Of a DNA stretch of 64,000 nucleotides, positions 44,727 through 54,455 are shown piece after piece. The translations under genes were made by a program, and so were the position numbers. Origin of the DNA: Brevundimonas fontaquae (lineage in GTDB: Bacteria > Pseudomonadota > Alphaproteobacteria > Caulobacterales > Caulobacteraceae); NCBI RefSeq assembly GCF_017086445.1, contig NZ_CP070968.1:124001-188000 (forward strand). Reading direction: 5' to 3'. How positions within the stretch are numbered: the stretch's first letter is position 1; each line of letters opens with the position of its first letter. Below the pieces are notes generated by a model. It did not search any database. It was not told the origin of the DNA and saw only the letters and a program-made list of their open reading frames with translations.

Positions 44727-46901
44727 TTGCGCCTCTTTGCTCTTCTCCTCGGCCTGCTGATTAGTTTGACGGGCGTTTCGGCGACCGTCGCCCAGCCGGT
44801 GCAGAGCCAACCCACGGGCGTCGTCGCCTTCGGGCCGCAGCGGACCGAACGGATCGAGGCCGAATTGGTCCCGATGTCGCAATGGGTCGCGCCTGGTTCG
44901 ACGACCGTGGTGGCGGTGCGCCAGAAGATCGCGCCCGGCTGGCACACCTATTGGCGCAATCCCGGCGACAGCGGCGGTGCGACCAGCCTGATCTGGACCC
45001 TGCCCGCCGGGGTGACCGCCGAGCCGATCCTGTGGCCCCTGCCCAGCCGCCAGCGGCTGATGAGCCTTATGAACTATGGCTATTCGGGCGCGGTGCTCTT
45101 GCCCGTGCCGATCCATGTGCCGCCGACGGCGCGGCCGGGCGAAGTGCTGACCCTGACGACGGACGCGATGTTCCTGGTGTGCAGCGACCGTGAGTGCGTG
45201 CCCGAGCCGATGCCCCTGTCGCTGGCCCTGCCGGTGCGCGAGGGCGCAGCGCCCTTGGCCAAACCCTGGGGCGAGGAGATCGAGCGGCTGGTCGAAACCG
45301 CGCCGCGCCCGGCCGGGATCGAGGCGCGCGTCACGCGTCAGGGCGGCCAGCTGATTCTGACCGCCACCGGCGGGCCGCTCTCTGGTGACCAGGCGGGCGC
45401 CGACATCGGCCAAGTCTATTTCTATCCTTTCGACGGCGGGCGGATCGACCATGCGGCGGCCCAGTCGGGCCAGCGGGGGTCCAACGGCCTGACCCTGACG
45501 CTGACGGCCGGCAAGGATGCCACGCAGACGGCGCTGAGCGGGGTCCTGGCGACCGACAAGGGCGCGTGGGAGATCACGGCGGAGCCGGGCGTGCCTCTGG
45601 CGGGCGCCCAAGGCGGCGGGGCGCTGAAGCCGCTGGACGAAACCACGGCGACGCCGGCGAAGACCGGCGCTCTGGTCTTTCTTCAGGCGCTGGGCCTTGC
45701 GCTATTGGGCGGGCTGGTGCTGAACCTGATGCCGTGCGTCTTCCCGGTTCTGGCGATGAAGGCGGCGTCGCTTTCGGCGGCGGCGCATGATCCGGCGCGG
45801 GCGCGGCGCGACGGCCTGGCCTTCACAGCCGGGGTGCTGGTCAGCTTCCTGGTTCTGGCTGGCGTTCTGCTGGCGCTAAGGGGGGCGGGTCAGGCGATCG
45901 GCTGGGGGTTCCAGCTTCAGTCGCCGGGCGTGGTCGCGGCTCTGGCCCTGGTCATGCTGCTGGTCGGGCTGAACCTGTCGGGCGTCTTCCATGTGGGCGC
46001 CGGATTGCAGAACGCGGGGTCCGGCCCCCTGTCGCGCCTGCCCGGATCGGCGGGCGCCTTCTTCACCGGGGTGCTGGCCGTGGTCGTTGCAGCGCCCTGC
46101 ACCGCGCCCTTCATGGCCGCAGCGCTCGGCGCGGCCCTGGTCCTGTCCTGGCCGATGGCGCTGGCCGTGTTCCTGATGCTGGGGCTGGGTCTGGCCCTGC
46201 CCTATCTGGCGATCAGCCTGTCGCCCGGCCTGCTGTCGCGCTTGCCGCGACCGGGCGTCTGGATGGAGCGGCTGAAGGGTCTGCTGGCCTTTCCCATGTA
46301 TGGGGCGGCGCTGTGGCTGTTGTGGGTGTTCACGCGACAGGGCGGCGTCGACGCCTTGGGGCTGCTGCTGACGGCGGCGCTGCTGCTGGCCCTGACGGCC
46401 TGGCTGACAGGCCTGGCGCAAGCGGCGCGCCAGCGTGATGAACGTCCGATCCTGACCACGATCTGCGCGATCGTCGTCGGCGTTCTGGCGCTGGGCCTAG
46501 CAGGCGTTGCGGCCGGCGCAGCGCGGGATGCGGACGCCGCGCCGCAAGGCGACATCGGCTTGCTGGCGGCCCAGCCCTGGTCGGCGGCGGCGGTGAAGGC
46601 AGCGACCGCGTCCGGGCGCCCCGTGCTGGTCAATCTGACCGCCGACTGGTGCGTGACCTGCAAGATCAACGAACGCGCGGCCCTGTCTTCGCCTCGTGTC
46701 ACCAAGGCGATGCGCGAAGCGAACGCCGCCTATCTGGTCGGCGACTGGACCCGGCGCGACGACGCCATCACGCGTGAGCTTCAGGCGCATGGGCGCTCGG
46801 GCGTGCCCCTGTATCTGCTTTATCGACCGGGTCGGGCCGAGCCGGAAATCCTGCCGCAACTGCTGACCGAGGGCGTGGTCGTGGATGCGCTGAAGGATTG
46901 A
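44727..46901 (+). CDS. protein-disulfide reductase DsbD family (thiol:disulfide interchange protein)
   Basis: A 724-residue membrane protein. It has a signal peptide and a periplasmic N-terminal DsbD/ScsB-like domain (to about residue 300, with CSDREC). About eight helices follow, carrying the membrane cysteines in NLMPCVFPVLAMK and AAPCTAPFMAAALG, and a C-terminal thioredoxin domain has ADWCVTCK. It carries electrons from cytoplasmic thioredoxin to periplasmic partners. The start is a TTG at 44727: the signal peptide begins there and no ATG is near. Confidence 0.92.
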   Translation: MRLFALLLGLLISLTGVSATVAQPVQSQPTGVVAFGPQRTERIEAELVPMSQWVAPGSTTVVAVRQKIAPGWHTYWRNPGDSGGATSLIWTLPAGVTAEPILWPLPSRQRLMSLMNYGYSGAVLLPVPIHVPPTARPGEVLTLTTDAMFLVCSDRECVPEPMPLSLALPVREGAAPLAKPWGEEIERLVETAPRPAGIEARVTRQGGQLILTATGGPLSGDQAGADIGQVYFYPFDGGRIDHAAAQSGQRGSNGLTLTLTAGKDATQTALSGVLATDKGAWEITAEPGVPLAGAQGGGALKPLDETTATPAKTGALVFLQALGLALLGGLVLNLMPCVFPVLAMKAASLSAAAHDPARARRDGLAFTAGVLVSFLVLAGVLLALRGAGQAIGWGFQLQSPGVVAALALVMLLVGLNLSGVFHVGAGLQNAGSGPLSRLPGSAGAFFTGVLAVVVAAPCTAPFMAAALGAALVLSWPMALAVFLMLGLGLALPYLAISLSPGLLSRLPRPGVWMERLKGLLAFPMYGAALWLLWVFTRQGGVDALGLLLTAALLLALTAWLTGLAQAARQRDERPILTTICAIVVGVLALGLAGVAAGAARDADAAPQGDIGLLAAQPWSAAAVKAATASGRPVLVNLTADWCVTCKINERAALSSPRVTKAMREANAAYLVGDWTRRDDAITRELQAHGRSGVPLYLLYRPGRAEPEILPQLLTEGVVVDALKD

Positions 46902-46904
46902 GCG

Positions 46905-47807
46905 TCAGCTCAGGAACCGCTGCACCGCCGCCAGGAACCGCTGCGGCTGTTGGATCATCACCTGGTGTTCGGCGCCTTCGATCCGCTCGAACCGGGCCGT
47001 GCGCGGCAAGCCTTCGAAGCCGTAGCGATACAGCCCCTCCAACCGGTTGCGGGGCGCGTCGGGATCGCGGGTCCAGCCATAGACGACAGTAACCGGGGCG
47101 GTGATCTGCGACAGGCGGGGCCGCAGATCGACGGTCAGGGCCTCATACAGACCCTGGGCCAGGACGCGCCGGTCGCCGCCCTGAAGCCCTAGCCCCTGGA
47201 ACACCATGTCGCCGGCCAGCCCCATGTCCACGCCAAAGGCCGCGACCTGCGACTTCAGCGCCTGATCCCCGAACAGGAGCAGGGCCTGATAGCCCAGCCG
47301 GGCCAGGGGTTCGACCTGATCCGAAGTGGTGCGCGCGTCGATCAGGGACGGGAAGAAGGGGGAGGAATCGACCACCATGACGCGGCCGATCCGGTCGCCC
47401 ATATCGGCGGCGACGCGCAGGGCGATCTGTCCGCCCAGCGAATGGCCGATCACGGCGGGACGGTCGATGCGCTGCTCGCGGACGTAGCGTTCGATCTCGC
47501 TGGCGGCGGGGCCGGCCAGACCGCCGCTGACATTGTCGCCGATCTGGGTCTCGCCAAAGCCGCGCAGGGTGACCAGATGCACCCGGTAACGGTCATCGAG
47601 CCGATCCGCCGTCGAACGCCAGGCCGAGCCGGTCGAGCCCAGGCCGGGGATGAAGATGATGTCCGCCCCCCGCCCGCGCGTCTCGACGATGATGCGGCTG
47701 GAGCTGAAGGCCGGAGCCTGAGCTTGGGTCTGGGATTGGGCCTGGACGGCGACCGGGGCGAGGACGAACAGGGTCGCAAGGAGCGAGGCGAAAAGGCGGA
47801 TCATCAT
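46905..47807 (-). CDS. exported alpha/beta hydrolase
   Basis: A 300-residue protein with a signal peptide (IRLFASLLATLFVLAPVAVQAQ). The hydrolase fold shows IFIPGLGSTGSAW (oxyanion region), the nucleophile elbow GHSLGGQIAL, VVDSSPFF, and a late His in GAEHQVM. The substrate is unknown. Two consecutive ATGs (47807 and 47804) could serve as start. It is convergent with dsbD, stops three bases apart. Confidence 0.88.
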   Translation of the reverse strand: MMIRLFASLLATLFVLAPVAVQAQSQTQAQAPAFSSSRIIVETRGRGADIIFIPGLGSTGSAWRSTADRLDDRYRVHLVTLRGFGETQIGDNVSGGLAGPAASEIERYVREQRIDRPAVIGHSLGGQIALRVAADMGDRIGRVMVVDSSPFFPSLIDARTTSDQVEPLARLGYQALLLFGDQALKSQVAAFGVDMGLAGDMVFQGLGLQGGDRRVLAQGLYEALTVDLRPRLSQITAPVTVVYGWTRDPDAPRNRLEGLYRYGFEGLPRTARFERIEGAEHQVMIQQPQRFLAAVQRFLS

Positions 47808-47855
47808 CCGCCCCTAACGCCCGATCACGGCGATCGGTTGACGCGTGCGTGCGAC

Positions 47856-48644
47856 CTATCGCCCCTTGAACTCGGGTTTGCGCTTTTCGACGAAGGCGGA
47901 CATGCCCTCCTTCTGGTCCTCGAAGGCGAACAGGGAGTGGAACAGGCGGCGTTCGAACTGGACGCCTTGGGTCAGGGTCGTCTCCAGCGCGGCGTTGACC
48001 ATCTCCTTGTTGGCCATGATCGCCAGCGGGCTTTGCGAAGCGATCTTGGCGGCGATCTTGCGGGTTTCATCCAGCAGGGTGTCGTGCGGGAAGACACGCG
48101 AGGCGAGGCCCGACGCTAAAGCCTCCGCCGCATTCATCATCCGGGCGGTCAGGACCATGTCCATGGCCTTGGACTTGCCCACCAGACGGGTCAGGCGCTG
48201 GGAGCCGCCGATGCCCGGCGCGACGCCCAGGTTGATCTCGGGCTGGCCGAACTTCGCCCTGTCCGAGGCGACGATGAAGTCGCACAGCATGGCCAGTTCG
48301 CAGCCCCCGCCAAGGGCGAATCCGTTGACCGCGGCGATGATCGGCTTTCTGAACCGGGTGATGCGGTCGTGGCCGAGGGCGAAATAGTTGCCCGTGTACA
48401 TCTGGGCATAGGTCTGGTCCGCCATCTCCTTGATGTCGGCGCCGGCGGCGAAGGCCTTTTCGCCCGAGCCGGTCAGGATCAGGCAGCGCACGCTGTCGTC
48501 CTGTTCGACGCTGTCGAGGAAGTCGGCCAGATCCTTGAACAGGGCCGAGTTCAGGGCGTTCAGCGCCTCGGGCCGGTTCAGGGTCACCACCGCATAGCCG
48601 TCGGCGTGGCGTTCGATCAGCAGGTTGGAATAGGCGTCGGCCAT
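47856..48644 (-). CDS. enoyl-CoA hydratase (crotonase family)
   Basis: A 262-residue crotonase with the oxyanion hole segment AGADIKEMA and both catalytic glutamates in ALGGGCELAMLCD and FGQPEINLG, so hydratase activity is likely. It acts in fatty-acid and amino-acid beta-oxidation. GGAGA seven bases upstream fixes the ATG at 48644; the frame is open further upstream but lacks similarity. Confidence 0.94.
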   Translation of the reverse strand: MADAYSNLLIERHADGYAVVTLNRPEALNALNSALFKDLADFLDSVEQDDSVRCLILTGSGEKAFAAGADIKEMADQTYAQMYTGNYFALGHDRITRFRKPIIAAVNGFALGGGCELAMLCDFIVASDRAKFGQPEINLGVAPGIGGSQRLTRLVGKSKAMDMVLTARMMNAAEALASGLASRVFPHDTLLDETRKIAAKIASQSPLAIMANKEMVNAALETTLTQGVQFERRLFHSLFAFEDQKEGMSAFVEKRKPEFKGR

Positions 48645-48703
48645 GGTCGGTCTCCTTTGACGGCGGTCATACAGGCGCGAGGCGGGGCCCGCTAGCGCAG
48701 CCG

Positions 48704-49147
48704 CTATCGTCGAGGCATCAGCGCCAGGGTCAGGGCGGCGCGCGCCAGTTCGACCACGACCACCATGCCCAGCAGAAGATTGGCGGCGATGACCTGACCC
48801 CGCGCGCCCGACAGGTCCAAGGTCCAGCCGAAGACGGACGACAGGGCGAGCATCAGCGCCGAGATCAGCACCAGGCCGACCAGCAGCATCAGGGCGACGT
48901 GACCCGCCTTCAGCGCCGCCTGAAGCGTCGGCCCCTCGTCCAGCACGCGCGCGCGGCGGCGGAACAACCGGGCGATCAGGCCGGTGGCGGCGGCCTCGGC
49001 GACGGCGGCGACGACCAGCGCGGCGACGAACCACCAGATAAGGTCGCCGAAGTCGCCGTCGCGCAGGCCCTGGACGAAGTGGACGAAATAGGCGCCCCAG
49101 ACCAGGACGCCGACGATCAGACTGATCCACAGGTGGATTTTGCGCAT
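48704..49147 (-). CDS. hypothetical four-helix membrane protein
   Basis: A 147-residue protein with four predicted membrane helices (beginning IHLWISLIVGVLVWGAYFVHFV) and a basic loop RLFRRRARVLDEG between the second and third. The family is not recognised. It lies 18 bases downstream of mutM on the same strand and may be cotranscribed. Confidence 0.75.
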   Translation of the reverse strand: MRKIHLWISLIVGVLVWGAYFVHFVQGLRDGDFGDLIWWFVAALVVAAVAEAAATGLIARLFRRRARVLDEGPTLQAALKAGHVALMLLVGLVLISALMLALSSVFGWTLDLSGARGQVIAANLLLGMVVVVELARAALTLALMPRR

Positions 49148-49165
49148 GGGTCGGACCTCGAAGGC

Positions 49166-50029
49166 TTATCGCTTCTGGCAGGAGGGGCAGTAGAAGGTGG
49201 AACGGCCGCCCTGAACGATGCGGGCGACGACGCCGGTGCATTTGTCGCCACGGCAAGGCTCACCCTCGCGGCCATAGACGTCGAACCGGTGCTGGAAATA
49301 ACCCTGGCCGCCCTCGGCGTTGGCGAAGTCGCGCAGGGTCGAGCCGCCCGCCGCGATGGCGTCGTTCAGGACGTTTCGAACCTCGGTCGCCAGACGCTCC
49401 AGCCGCGCCTTCGACACCGATCCGGCCGCGACCAGGGGCGAGATGCGGGCGCGGTACAGGGCCTCGCACACATAGATATTGCCCAGGCCGGCGACGATCC
49501 GCTGGTCCAGCAGACTGACCTTGATGTTCTGTTTCTTGCCCGCGAAGGCCTCGACCAGATGGGCGCCGGAAAAGCCGTTGCCCAGCGGCTCGGGCCCCAG
49601 GCCGGCGAACCACGGATGGCTATCGATCTGATCGCTGGAGATCAGGCCCATGAAGCCGAACCGGCGCGCGTCCGCGTATCCGATGCGGGTCGCCGCCCCA
49701 TCGCGGATGGCGCAGCCGCTGAAATGTTCGTGCTTGCCGGCAATGGGCGCGGCCTCCTCGAACTCGCCCAGCAGGGTTCCGTCCAGGGTGAACCGGCCGG
49801 TCATGCCCAGGTGGGTGATCCAGGTCTCGCCGATCGAGAGCGGCATCAGCAGATATTTGGCCCGCCGGTCGATCCGCAGGACCGTCGCCCCCTCCAGCCG
49901 TTCGACGAAACGCTCGGGAAAGGGAAATCGCAGGTCGGGCCGGTTGATCCGGACCCGCGACAGCCGCGCGCCCTCCAGCACCGGCGTCAGGCCGCGTCGG
50001 ACGGTTTCGACCTCGGGAAGTTCGGGCAT
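49166..50029 (-). CDS. mutM: formamidopyrimidine-DNA glycosylase
   Basis: The 287-residue base-excision repair enzyme removes 8-oxoguanine. The mature N-terminus is PELPEVETVRRGL with the catalytic Pro and Glu; the H2TH region has LLDQRIVAGLGNIY; and the C-terminal zinc finger ends GRSTFYCPSCQKR. The first finger pair is C-X4-C (CRGDKC) rather than C-X2-C, as in many alphaproteobacterial MutM proteins (recalled). Confidence 0.97.
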   Translation of the reverse strand: MPELPEVETVRRGLTPVLEGARLSRVRINRPDLRFPFPERFVERLEGATVLRIDRRAKYLLMPLSIGETWITHLGMTGRFTLDGTLLGEFEEAAPIAGKHEHFSGCAIRDGAATRIGYADARRFGFMGLISSDQIDSHPWFAGLGPEPLGNGFSGAHLVEAFAGKKQNIKVSLLDQRIVAGLGNIYVCEALYRARISPLVAAGSVSKARLERLATEVRNVLNDAIAAGGSTLRDFANAEGGQGYFQHRFDVYGREGEPCRGDKCTGVVARIVQGGRSTFYCPSCQKR

Positions 50030-50150
50030 GGCCCGGTCCTAGCCCGTCCGGGTCGCGGGGCCAAGCGGCGGGGGCGCTCGCATCTGACCGCGACCAGTTG
50101 CCGCCTGCGACAGAATGCGCTTACGTCCGCGCAAACGTGGGACCTCGCAT

Positions 50151-52202
50151 ATGACAGACGCCGCCGCCGCCCCCAAGGGTCGGCTAGAACTTACGCTCCG
50201 CGCCCTGGTGCTGGGCTGCCTGCTGGCGGTAATCTTCACCGCCGCCAACACCTACCTCGGCCTGCTTGTCGGCCTGACCTTCGCCTCGGCCATTCCGGCG
50301 GCGGTGATCTCGATGGCGGTGCTGCGGGCGTTCCGCACCTCGACCATCTGGGAAAATATGACCGTCCAGACCGTGGCCTCGGTCGGCGGGGCCATGAGCT
50401 CGATCATCTTCGTCCTGCCGGGCCTGGTGATGATCGGCTGGTGGCTGGAGTTTCCGTTCTGGCAATCAGTGGCGATCTGCATCCTGGGCGGCGTGCTGGG
50501 CGTGACCTTCTCGATCCCGCTGCGTCGGGCGCTGGTCGTCAATGGCGGCCTGCCCTACCCCGAAGGCGTCGCCGCCGCCGAGGTGCTGAAGGTCGGCTCG
50601 CGCGGGGCCGAGCAGACCGAAAGCGCGGTGCGCGAGAACAAGTCGGGCCTGTGGGTCGTGGTCGCCGGCGCTGTGGTGTCGTCGGGCTACGCCCTGCTGG
50701 TCGCGGGTCGGGTCTTCGCGGGCGAAGCGGCCAAGTTCTTCAAGCTGCCCGCCGCGCTGGGCGGCGGGGCGACGGGCATGGGCTTCGGCATGCAGTTCGC
50801 CCTGCTGGGCGCCGGGCATCTGATCGGCCTGACGGTCGGTCTGGCGCAGCTGTTCGGCCTGGTGCTGGCCTGGGCCATCGCCGTGCCGATCCTGACCAGC
50901 CCGGACACCATCGCTTGGCTGACGGCGCACGGCATCCCGTCGATCGCCTCGACCCTGCCCGCCGGCGCGCCGGCCGAGGAGCTGGCGACCACTGTCTGGG
51001 CGCGCGAAGTGCGGTTCATGGGCGCGGGCGTCATCGGCGTCGCCGCCATCTGGACCCTGATCAAACTGGCCGGTCCGCTGATCGGCGGCCTGACCTCGGC
51101 GCTGGCCGCCAACGCCAAACGCGCCCACGGCGAAGTGCTTGAGCGCACCGAACAGGACCTGCCGATCAAGTTGGTGGGCGGCGTTTCGGTCGCCTGCCTG
51201 GTCGGCATCGCCGGCCTCCTGGCCTGGTTCGCCCAGAGCGCCCCGGCCCTGGCGGGATCGACGCCGCTCTTGGTGATCGGCGGCCTGGTCTATGTGGTGC
51301 TGATCGGTTTCGCCGTGGCGGCCATCTGCGGCTATATGGCCGGTCTGATCGGCTCGTCGAACAGCCCCGTGTCGGGCGTCGGCATCCTGGCCATCGTCAT
51401 CGCCTCCCTGTTGATGCTGGGCGTCATGGCCATCGCCGGCGTGCCGGCCGATCCGTCGATCATCGCCTTCGCCCTGATCGTGACGGCGGTCGTCTTCGCC
51501 GTCGCCGTCATCGCCAATGACAATCTTCAGGACCTGAAGACCGGCCAGCTGGTCGAGGCCACGCCGTGGCGCCAGCAGGTGGCGCTGATCGTCGGCGTCG
51601 GCGCCGGCGCCCTGGTGATCCCCTTCATCCTGAACCTGCTGAACCAGGCCTTCGGCTTCGAAGGCGGCCCGCCCGCCATCGTGGAAGGCGCCAAGACCCT
51701 GGCCGCGCCCCAAGCGACCCTGATCTCGGCCCTGGCGCGCGGCGTCATCGGCGGCGACCTGCGCTGGGACCTGATCGGTCTGGGCGCGGCGATCGGCGTG
51801 GTCATCATCGTGCTGGACGCGGTCGTGTCGAAGGCGACCAAGGGCAAGGTCAAGCTGCCGCCGCTGGCCGTCGGCATCGGCTTCTATCTGCCGGCTGCGG
51901 TCACCACCATGCTGGTCATCGGCGCCGTCGCCGGCTGGATCTACGACAAGGCGGTCTCATCCACCCGCTACGCCGACGTGGCGCGCCGGATGGGCGTGCT
52001 GCTGGCCTCGGGCCTGATCGTCGGCGAAAGCCTGTTCGGCGTCTTCACCGCCGGCGTCATCGTGGCGACCCGGGACGACGCGCCCTTCGCCATGCTGCCC
52101 GAGGGCTCGGCCTGGCCGGCCATGCTGGCGGGCATCGTCGGCTTCGCTGTCGCGGTGTTTGGCTTGTACGCCTGGACGCGGAGCCGGGCTTCGAAGGTCT
52201 AG
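50151..52202 (+). CDS. OPT family oligopeptide transporter
   Basis: A 683-residue polytopic membrane protein with about 14-16 helices, starting ELTLRALVLGCLLAVIFTAANTYLGLLVG, the typical OPT first helix, and an internal PYPEGVAAAEVL motif. OPT transporters import oligopeptides or metal-siderophore complexes with protons. The ATG at 50151 matches the family start; an upstream in-frame codon adds a basic, unconserved extension. A terminator follows. Confidence 0.93.
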   Translation: MTDAAAAPKGRLELTLRALVLGCLLAVIFTAANTYLGLLVGLTFASAIPAAVISMAVLRAFRTSTIWENMTVQTVASVGGAMSSIIFVLPGLVMIGWWLEFPFWQSVAICILGGVLGVTFSIPLRRALVVNGGLPYPEGVAAAEVLKVGSRGAEQTESAVRENKSGLWVVVAGAVVSSGYALLVAGRVFAGEAAKFFKLPAALGGGATGMGFGMQFALLGAGHLIGLTVGLAQLFGLVLAWAIAVPILTSPDTIAWLTAHGIPSIASTLPAGAPAEELATTVWAREVRFMGAGVIGVAAIWTLIKLAGPLIGGLTSALAANAKRAHGEVLERTEQDLPIKLVGGVSVACLVGIAGLLAWFAQSAPALAGSTPLLVIGGLVYVVLIGFAVAAICGYMAGLIGSSNSPVSGVGILAIVIASLLMLGVMAIAGVPADPSIIAFALIVTAVVFAVAVIANDNLQDLKTGQLVEATPWRQQVALIVGVGAGALVIPFILNLLNQAFGFEGGPPAIVEGAKTLAAPQATLISALARGVIGGDLRWDLIGLGAAIGVVIIVLDAVVSKATKGKVKLPPLAVGIGFYLPAAVTTMLVIGAVAGWIYDKAVSSTRYADVARRMGVLLASGLIVGESLFGVFTAGVIVATRDDAPFAMLPEGSAWPAMLAGIVGFAVAVFGLYAWTRSRASKV

Positions 52203-52223
52203 CGACGAGGTTCGGTCAGAAAG

Positions 52224-52251
52224 AAAGGCCGCCCTTCGGGGCGGCCTTTTT
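52224..52251. terminator. bidirectional terminator between the OPT gene and ubiG
   Basis: AAAGGCCGCC and GGCGGCCTTT form a perfect 10-bp stem closed by a C(TTCG)G tetraloop, followed by T residues on the plus strand and by A-derived U residues on the minus strand. It serves two convergent genes. Confidence 0.9.
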
Positions 52252-52256
52252 GCATT

Positions 52257-53078
52257 TCAGGCGGCGTTGCGCGTCGCGACCATCATATAGTTGATGCCCG
52301 CATCGTCGGTCTCGCTCCATCGGTCGTGAAGCGGGTCGTAGTTCAGGCCATAGGGCCCCTCGACCGTCACCGGCTCTGTGGCCAGCATCGTGCGGATTTC
52401 ATCGGGCTTCAGGAACTGGCGCCAGTCGTGGGTGCCGGCCGGCACCCAGCGCAGAATGTATTCCGCCGCCACCTTGCCCAGGGCCAGCGACTTCAGCGTG
52501 CGGTTCAGGGTGGCGACCATCATCACCCCGCCCGGCCGGACCAGGCGCGAACAGGCGCGCACGAAGCTTTCGGGATCGGCGACGTGTTCGATCACCTCCA
52601 TCGTCAGGACCACGTCGAACGGCCCCGCGCCTTCCGCCTCGATCTGTTCGACCGTGGCGGCGCGATAGGCGATATCCAGGCCGACCATGTCGGCGTGCGC
52701 GCGGGCCGTGCCGATGTTTTCGGACGAGGCGTCGATGGCGGTGACGTCAAAGCCCATACGCCGCATCGGCTCGGCGATCAGTCCGCCGCCGCACCCCACG
52801 TCCAACAGGGTCAGACCTTCGAACGGCGCCCGCGCCTTGGGATCGCGGCCCAACCGCGTGCAAAGCTGGTCGCGGATCAACGCCAGCCGCGCGGGATTGA
52901 AGCGGTGCAGCGGCGCGAACGGCCCGTGCGCGTCCCACCATTCGGCCGCCTGGGCCGAGAAGCGCGCCACGTCGGCGGGGTCGATCGATGCGCCGAACGC
53001 CGTTTCGGACGAATTTTGCGAAAAACCATGCCCCTGTTGGGGTAGGCGAGACGGAGCGGCGCCGTTAGAAGCGGTCAT
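52257..53078 (-). CDS. ubiG: bifunctional ubiquinone O-methyltransferase UbiG
   Basis: A 273-residue SAM methyltransferase of ubiquinone synthesis: [21 protein letters not shown], the SAM-binding [15 protein letters not shown], and [11 protein letters not shown] with [15 protein letters not shown]. The start at 53078 (MTASNGAAP) gives a 45-residue lead before the core, normal for the family. It is divergent from lysC with 56 bases between starts. Confidence 0.95.
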   Translation of the reverse strand: MTASNGAAPSRLPQQGHGFSQNSSETAFGASIDPADVARFSAQAAEWWDAHGPFAPLHRFNPARLALIRDQLCTRLGRDPKARAPFEGLTLLDVGCGGGLIAEPMRRMGFDVTAIDASSENIGTARAHADMVGLDIAYRAATVEQIEAEGAGPFDVVLTMEVIEHVADPESFVRACSRLVRPGGVMMVATLNRTLKSLALGKVAAEYILRWVPAGTHDWRQFLKPDEIRTMLATEPVTVEGPYGLNYDPLHDRWSETDDAGINYMMVATRNAA

Positions 53079-53134
53079 GACGCGAGGGATGAACCTTCGC
53101 GCCCTTTCACGCAAGCAGGGGGCGGAACGCCACG

Positions 53135-54409
53135 ATGACGCGGCCCGACACGACACGACTGGTGATGAAGTTCGGCGGCACCTCGATGGGCGACCTCGAA
53201 CGCATTCGCCGTGCGGCGCGGATCGTCGCGGCCGAAGTGTCGGCGGGCAAACAGGTCGCCGTCGTCGTCTCCGCCATGGCGGGCAAGACCAACGAACTGG
53301 TCGCCTGGACCGACGGCGCCGGACCGGCCGCCGCGGGCCTGCCGCTCAGCGATGACGAATATGACGTGGTGGTCGCCTCGGGCGAACAGGTGACCTCGGG
53401 CCTGTTGGCCGCGACCCTGCGCAACATGGGCTTCAACGCGCGCTCGTGGATGGGCTGGCAGGTGCCGATCCTGACCGACGACGCCCACGCCCGCGCCCGC
53501 ATCATCGATATCCCCGGCGAGAAGCTGGGCGCTGCGGTCGACGCCGGCGAGATCGCCATCGTGCCCGGCTTCCAGGGCGTGACGGCGGACGGCAAGATCA
53601 CCACCCTGGGGCGCGGCGGTTCGGACACGTCGGCGGTCGCCGTGGCCGCGGCGCTGGGCTGCCCCTGCGACATCTATACCGACGTGGACGGCGTCTATAC
53701 GACCGACCCGCGCATCGAGAACCGCGCGCGCCGCCTGGCCAAGGTGTCCTACGAAGAGATGCTGGAGATGGCGTCCCTGGGCGCCAAGGTGTTGCAGACC
53801 CGCTCGGTCGAGCTAGCCATGGCCAAACAGGTGCCGGTCCGCGTCCTTTCAAGCTTTATCGAACCCGACGCGAATGGCGTCATGCCCGACAAGGGTGGAA
53901 CCCTGATCTGCGACGAGGAGGAGATCGTGGAAAAACGTATCGTGTCCGGTGTGACCATGAGCCGTGACGAGGCCCGCATCACCCTGCTGGGCCTGTCCGA
54001 CCGGGTGGACGCCCCCGCCGACGTCTTCACGCGCCTGGCCGAGGCCAACGTCAACGTCGACATGATCGTGCAGAGCCAGTCGCGCACCGCCGGAACGGTC
54101 AACCTGACCTTCACGACCGGCCGTCGCGACGCCGTGCGCGCCGCCGACCTGATGACCGCCGCCAAGGAACAGCTCGGCTTCGAGGAAATCCGCGTCGACG
54201 AGGACGTGGCCAAGGTCTCGGTCGTCGGCGTGGGCATGCGCAGCCATGCGGGCGTCGCCCAGACCATGTTCAAGGCCCTGGCCGACAAGGGCGTGAAGTT
54301 CCAGGCGATCTCGACCTCCGAGATCAAGATCAGCGTACTGATCGACGCCGCCTACGCCGAGCTGGCCGTTCGCGCCCTGCATTCGGCCTATGGTCTGGAC
54401 GCAGTATAG
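53135..54409 (+). CDS. lysC: aspartate kinase
   Basis: The 424-residue enzyme begins the Lys/Thr/Met pathway. It has [30 protein letters not shown] with [12 protein letters not shown], and two C-terminal ACT domains ([18 protein letters not shown] and later) for feedback control by amino acids. It is encoded 49 bases ahead of ptsP. No leader peptide or riboswitch is visible in the 56-base upstream gap. Confidence 0.96.
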   Translation: MTRPDTTRLVMKFGGTSMGDLERIRRAARIVAAEVSAGKQVAVVVSAMAGKTNELVAWTDGAGPAAAGLPLSDDEYDVVVASGEQVTSGLLAATLRNMGFNARSWMGWQVPILTDDAHARARIIDIPGEKLGAAVDAGEIAIVPGFQGVTADGKITTLGRGGSDTSAVAVAAALGCPCDIYTDVDGVYTTDPRIENRARRLAKVSYEEMLEMASLGAKVLQTRSVELAMAKQVPVRVLSSFIEPDANGVMPDKGGTLICDEEEIVEKRIVSGVTMSRDEARITLLGLSDRVDAPADVFTRLAEANVNVDMIVQSQSRTAGTVNLTFTTGRRDAVRAADLMTAAKEQLGFEEIRVDEDVAKVSVVGVGMRSHAGVAQTMFKALADKGVKFQAISTSEIKISVLIDAAYAELAVRALHSAYGLDAV

Positions 54410-54455
54410 GTGATCTGAACAGGGCGCCTATATCCACGAAAAAGGCGCGGGAGAC

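Noticed and set aside
53079..53134. Riboswitch or leader peptide ahead of lysC
   Set aside because: The gap is only 56 bases, shared with the divergent ubiG, and shows no lysine-riboswitch or attenuator structure.
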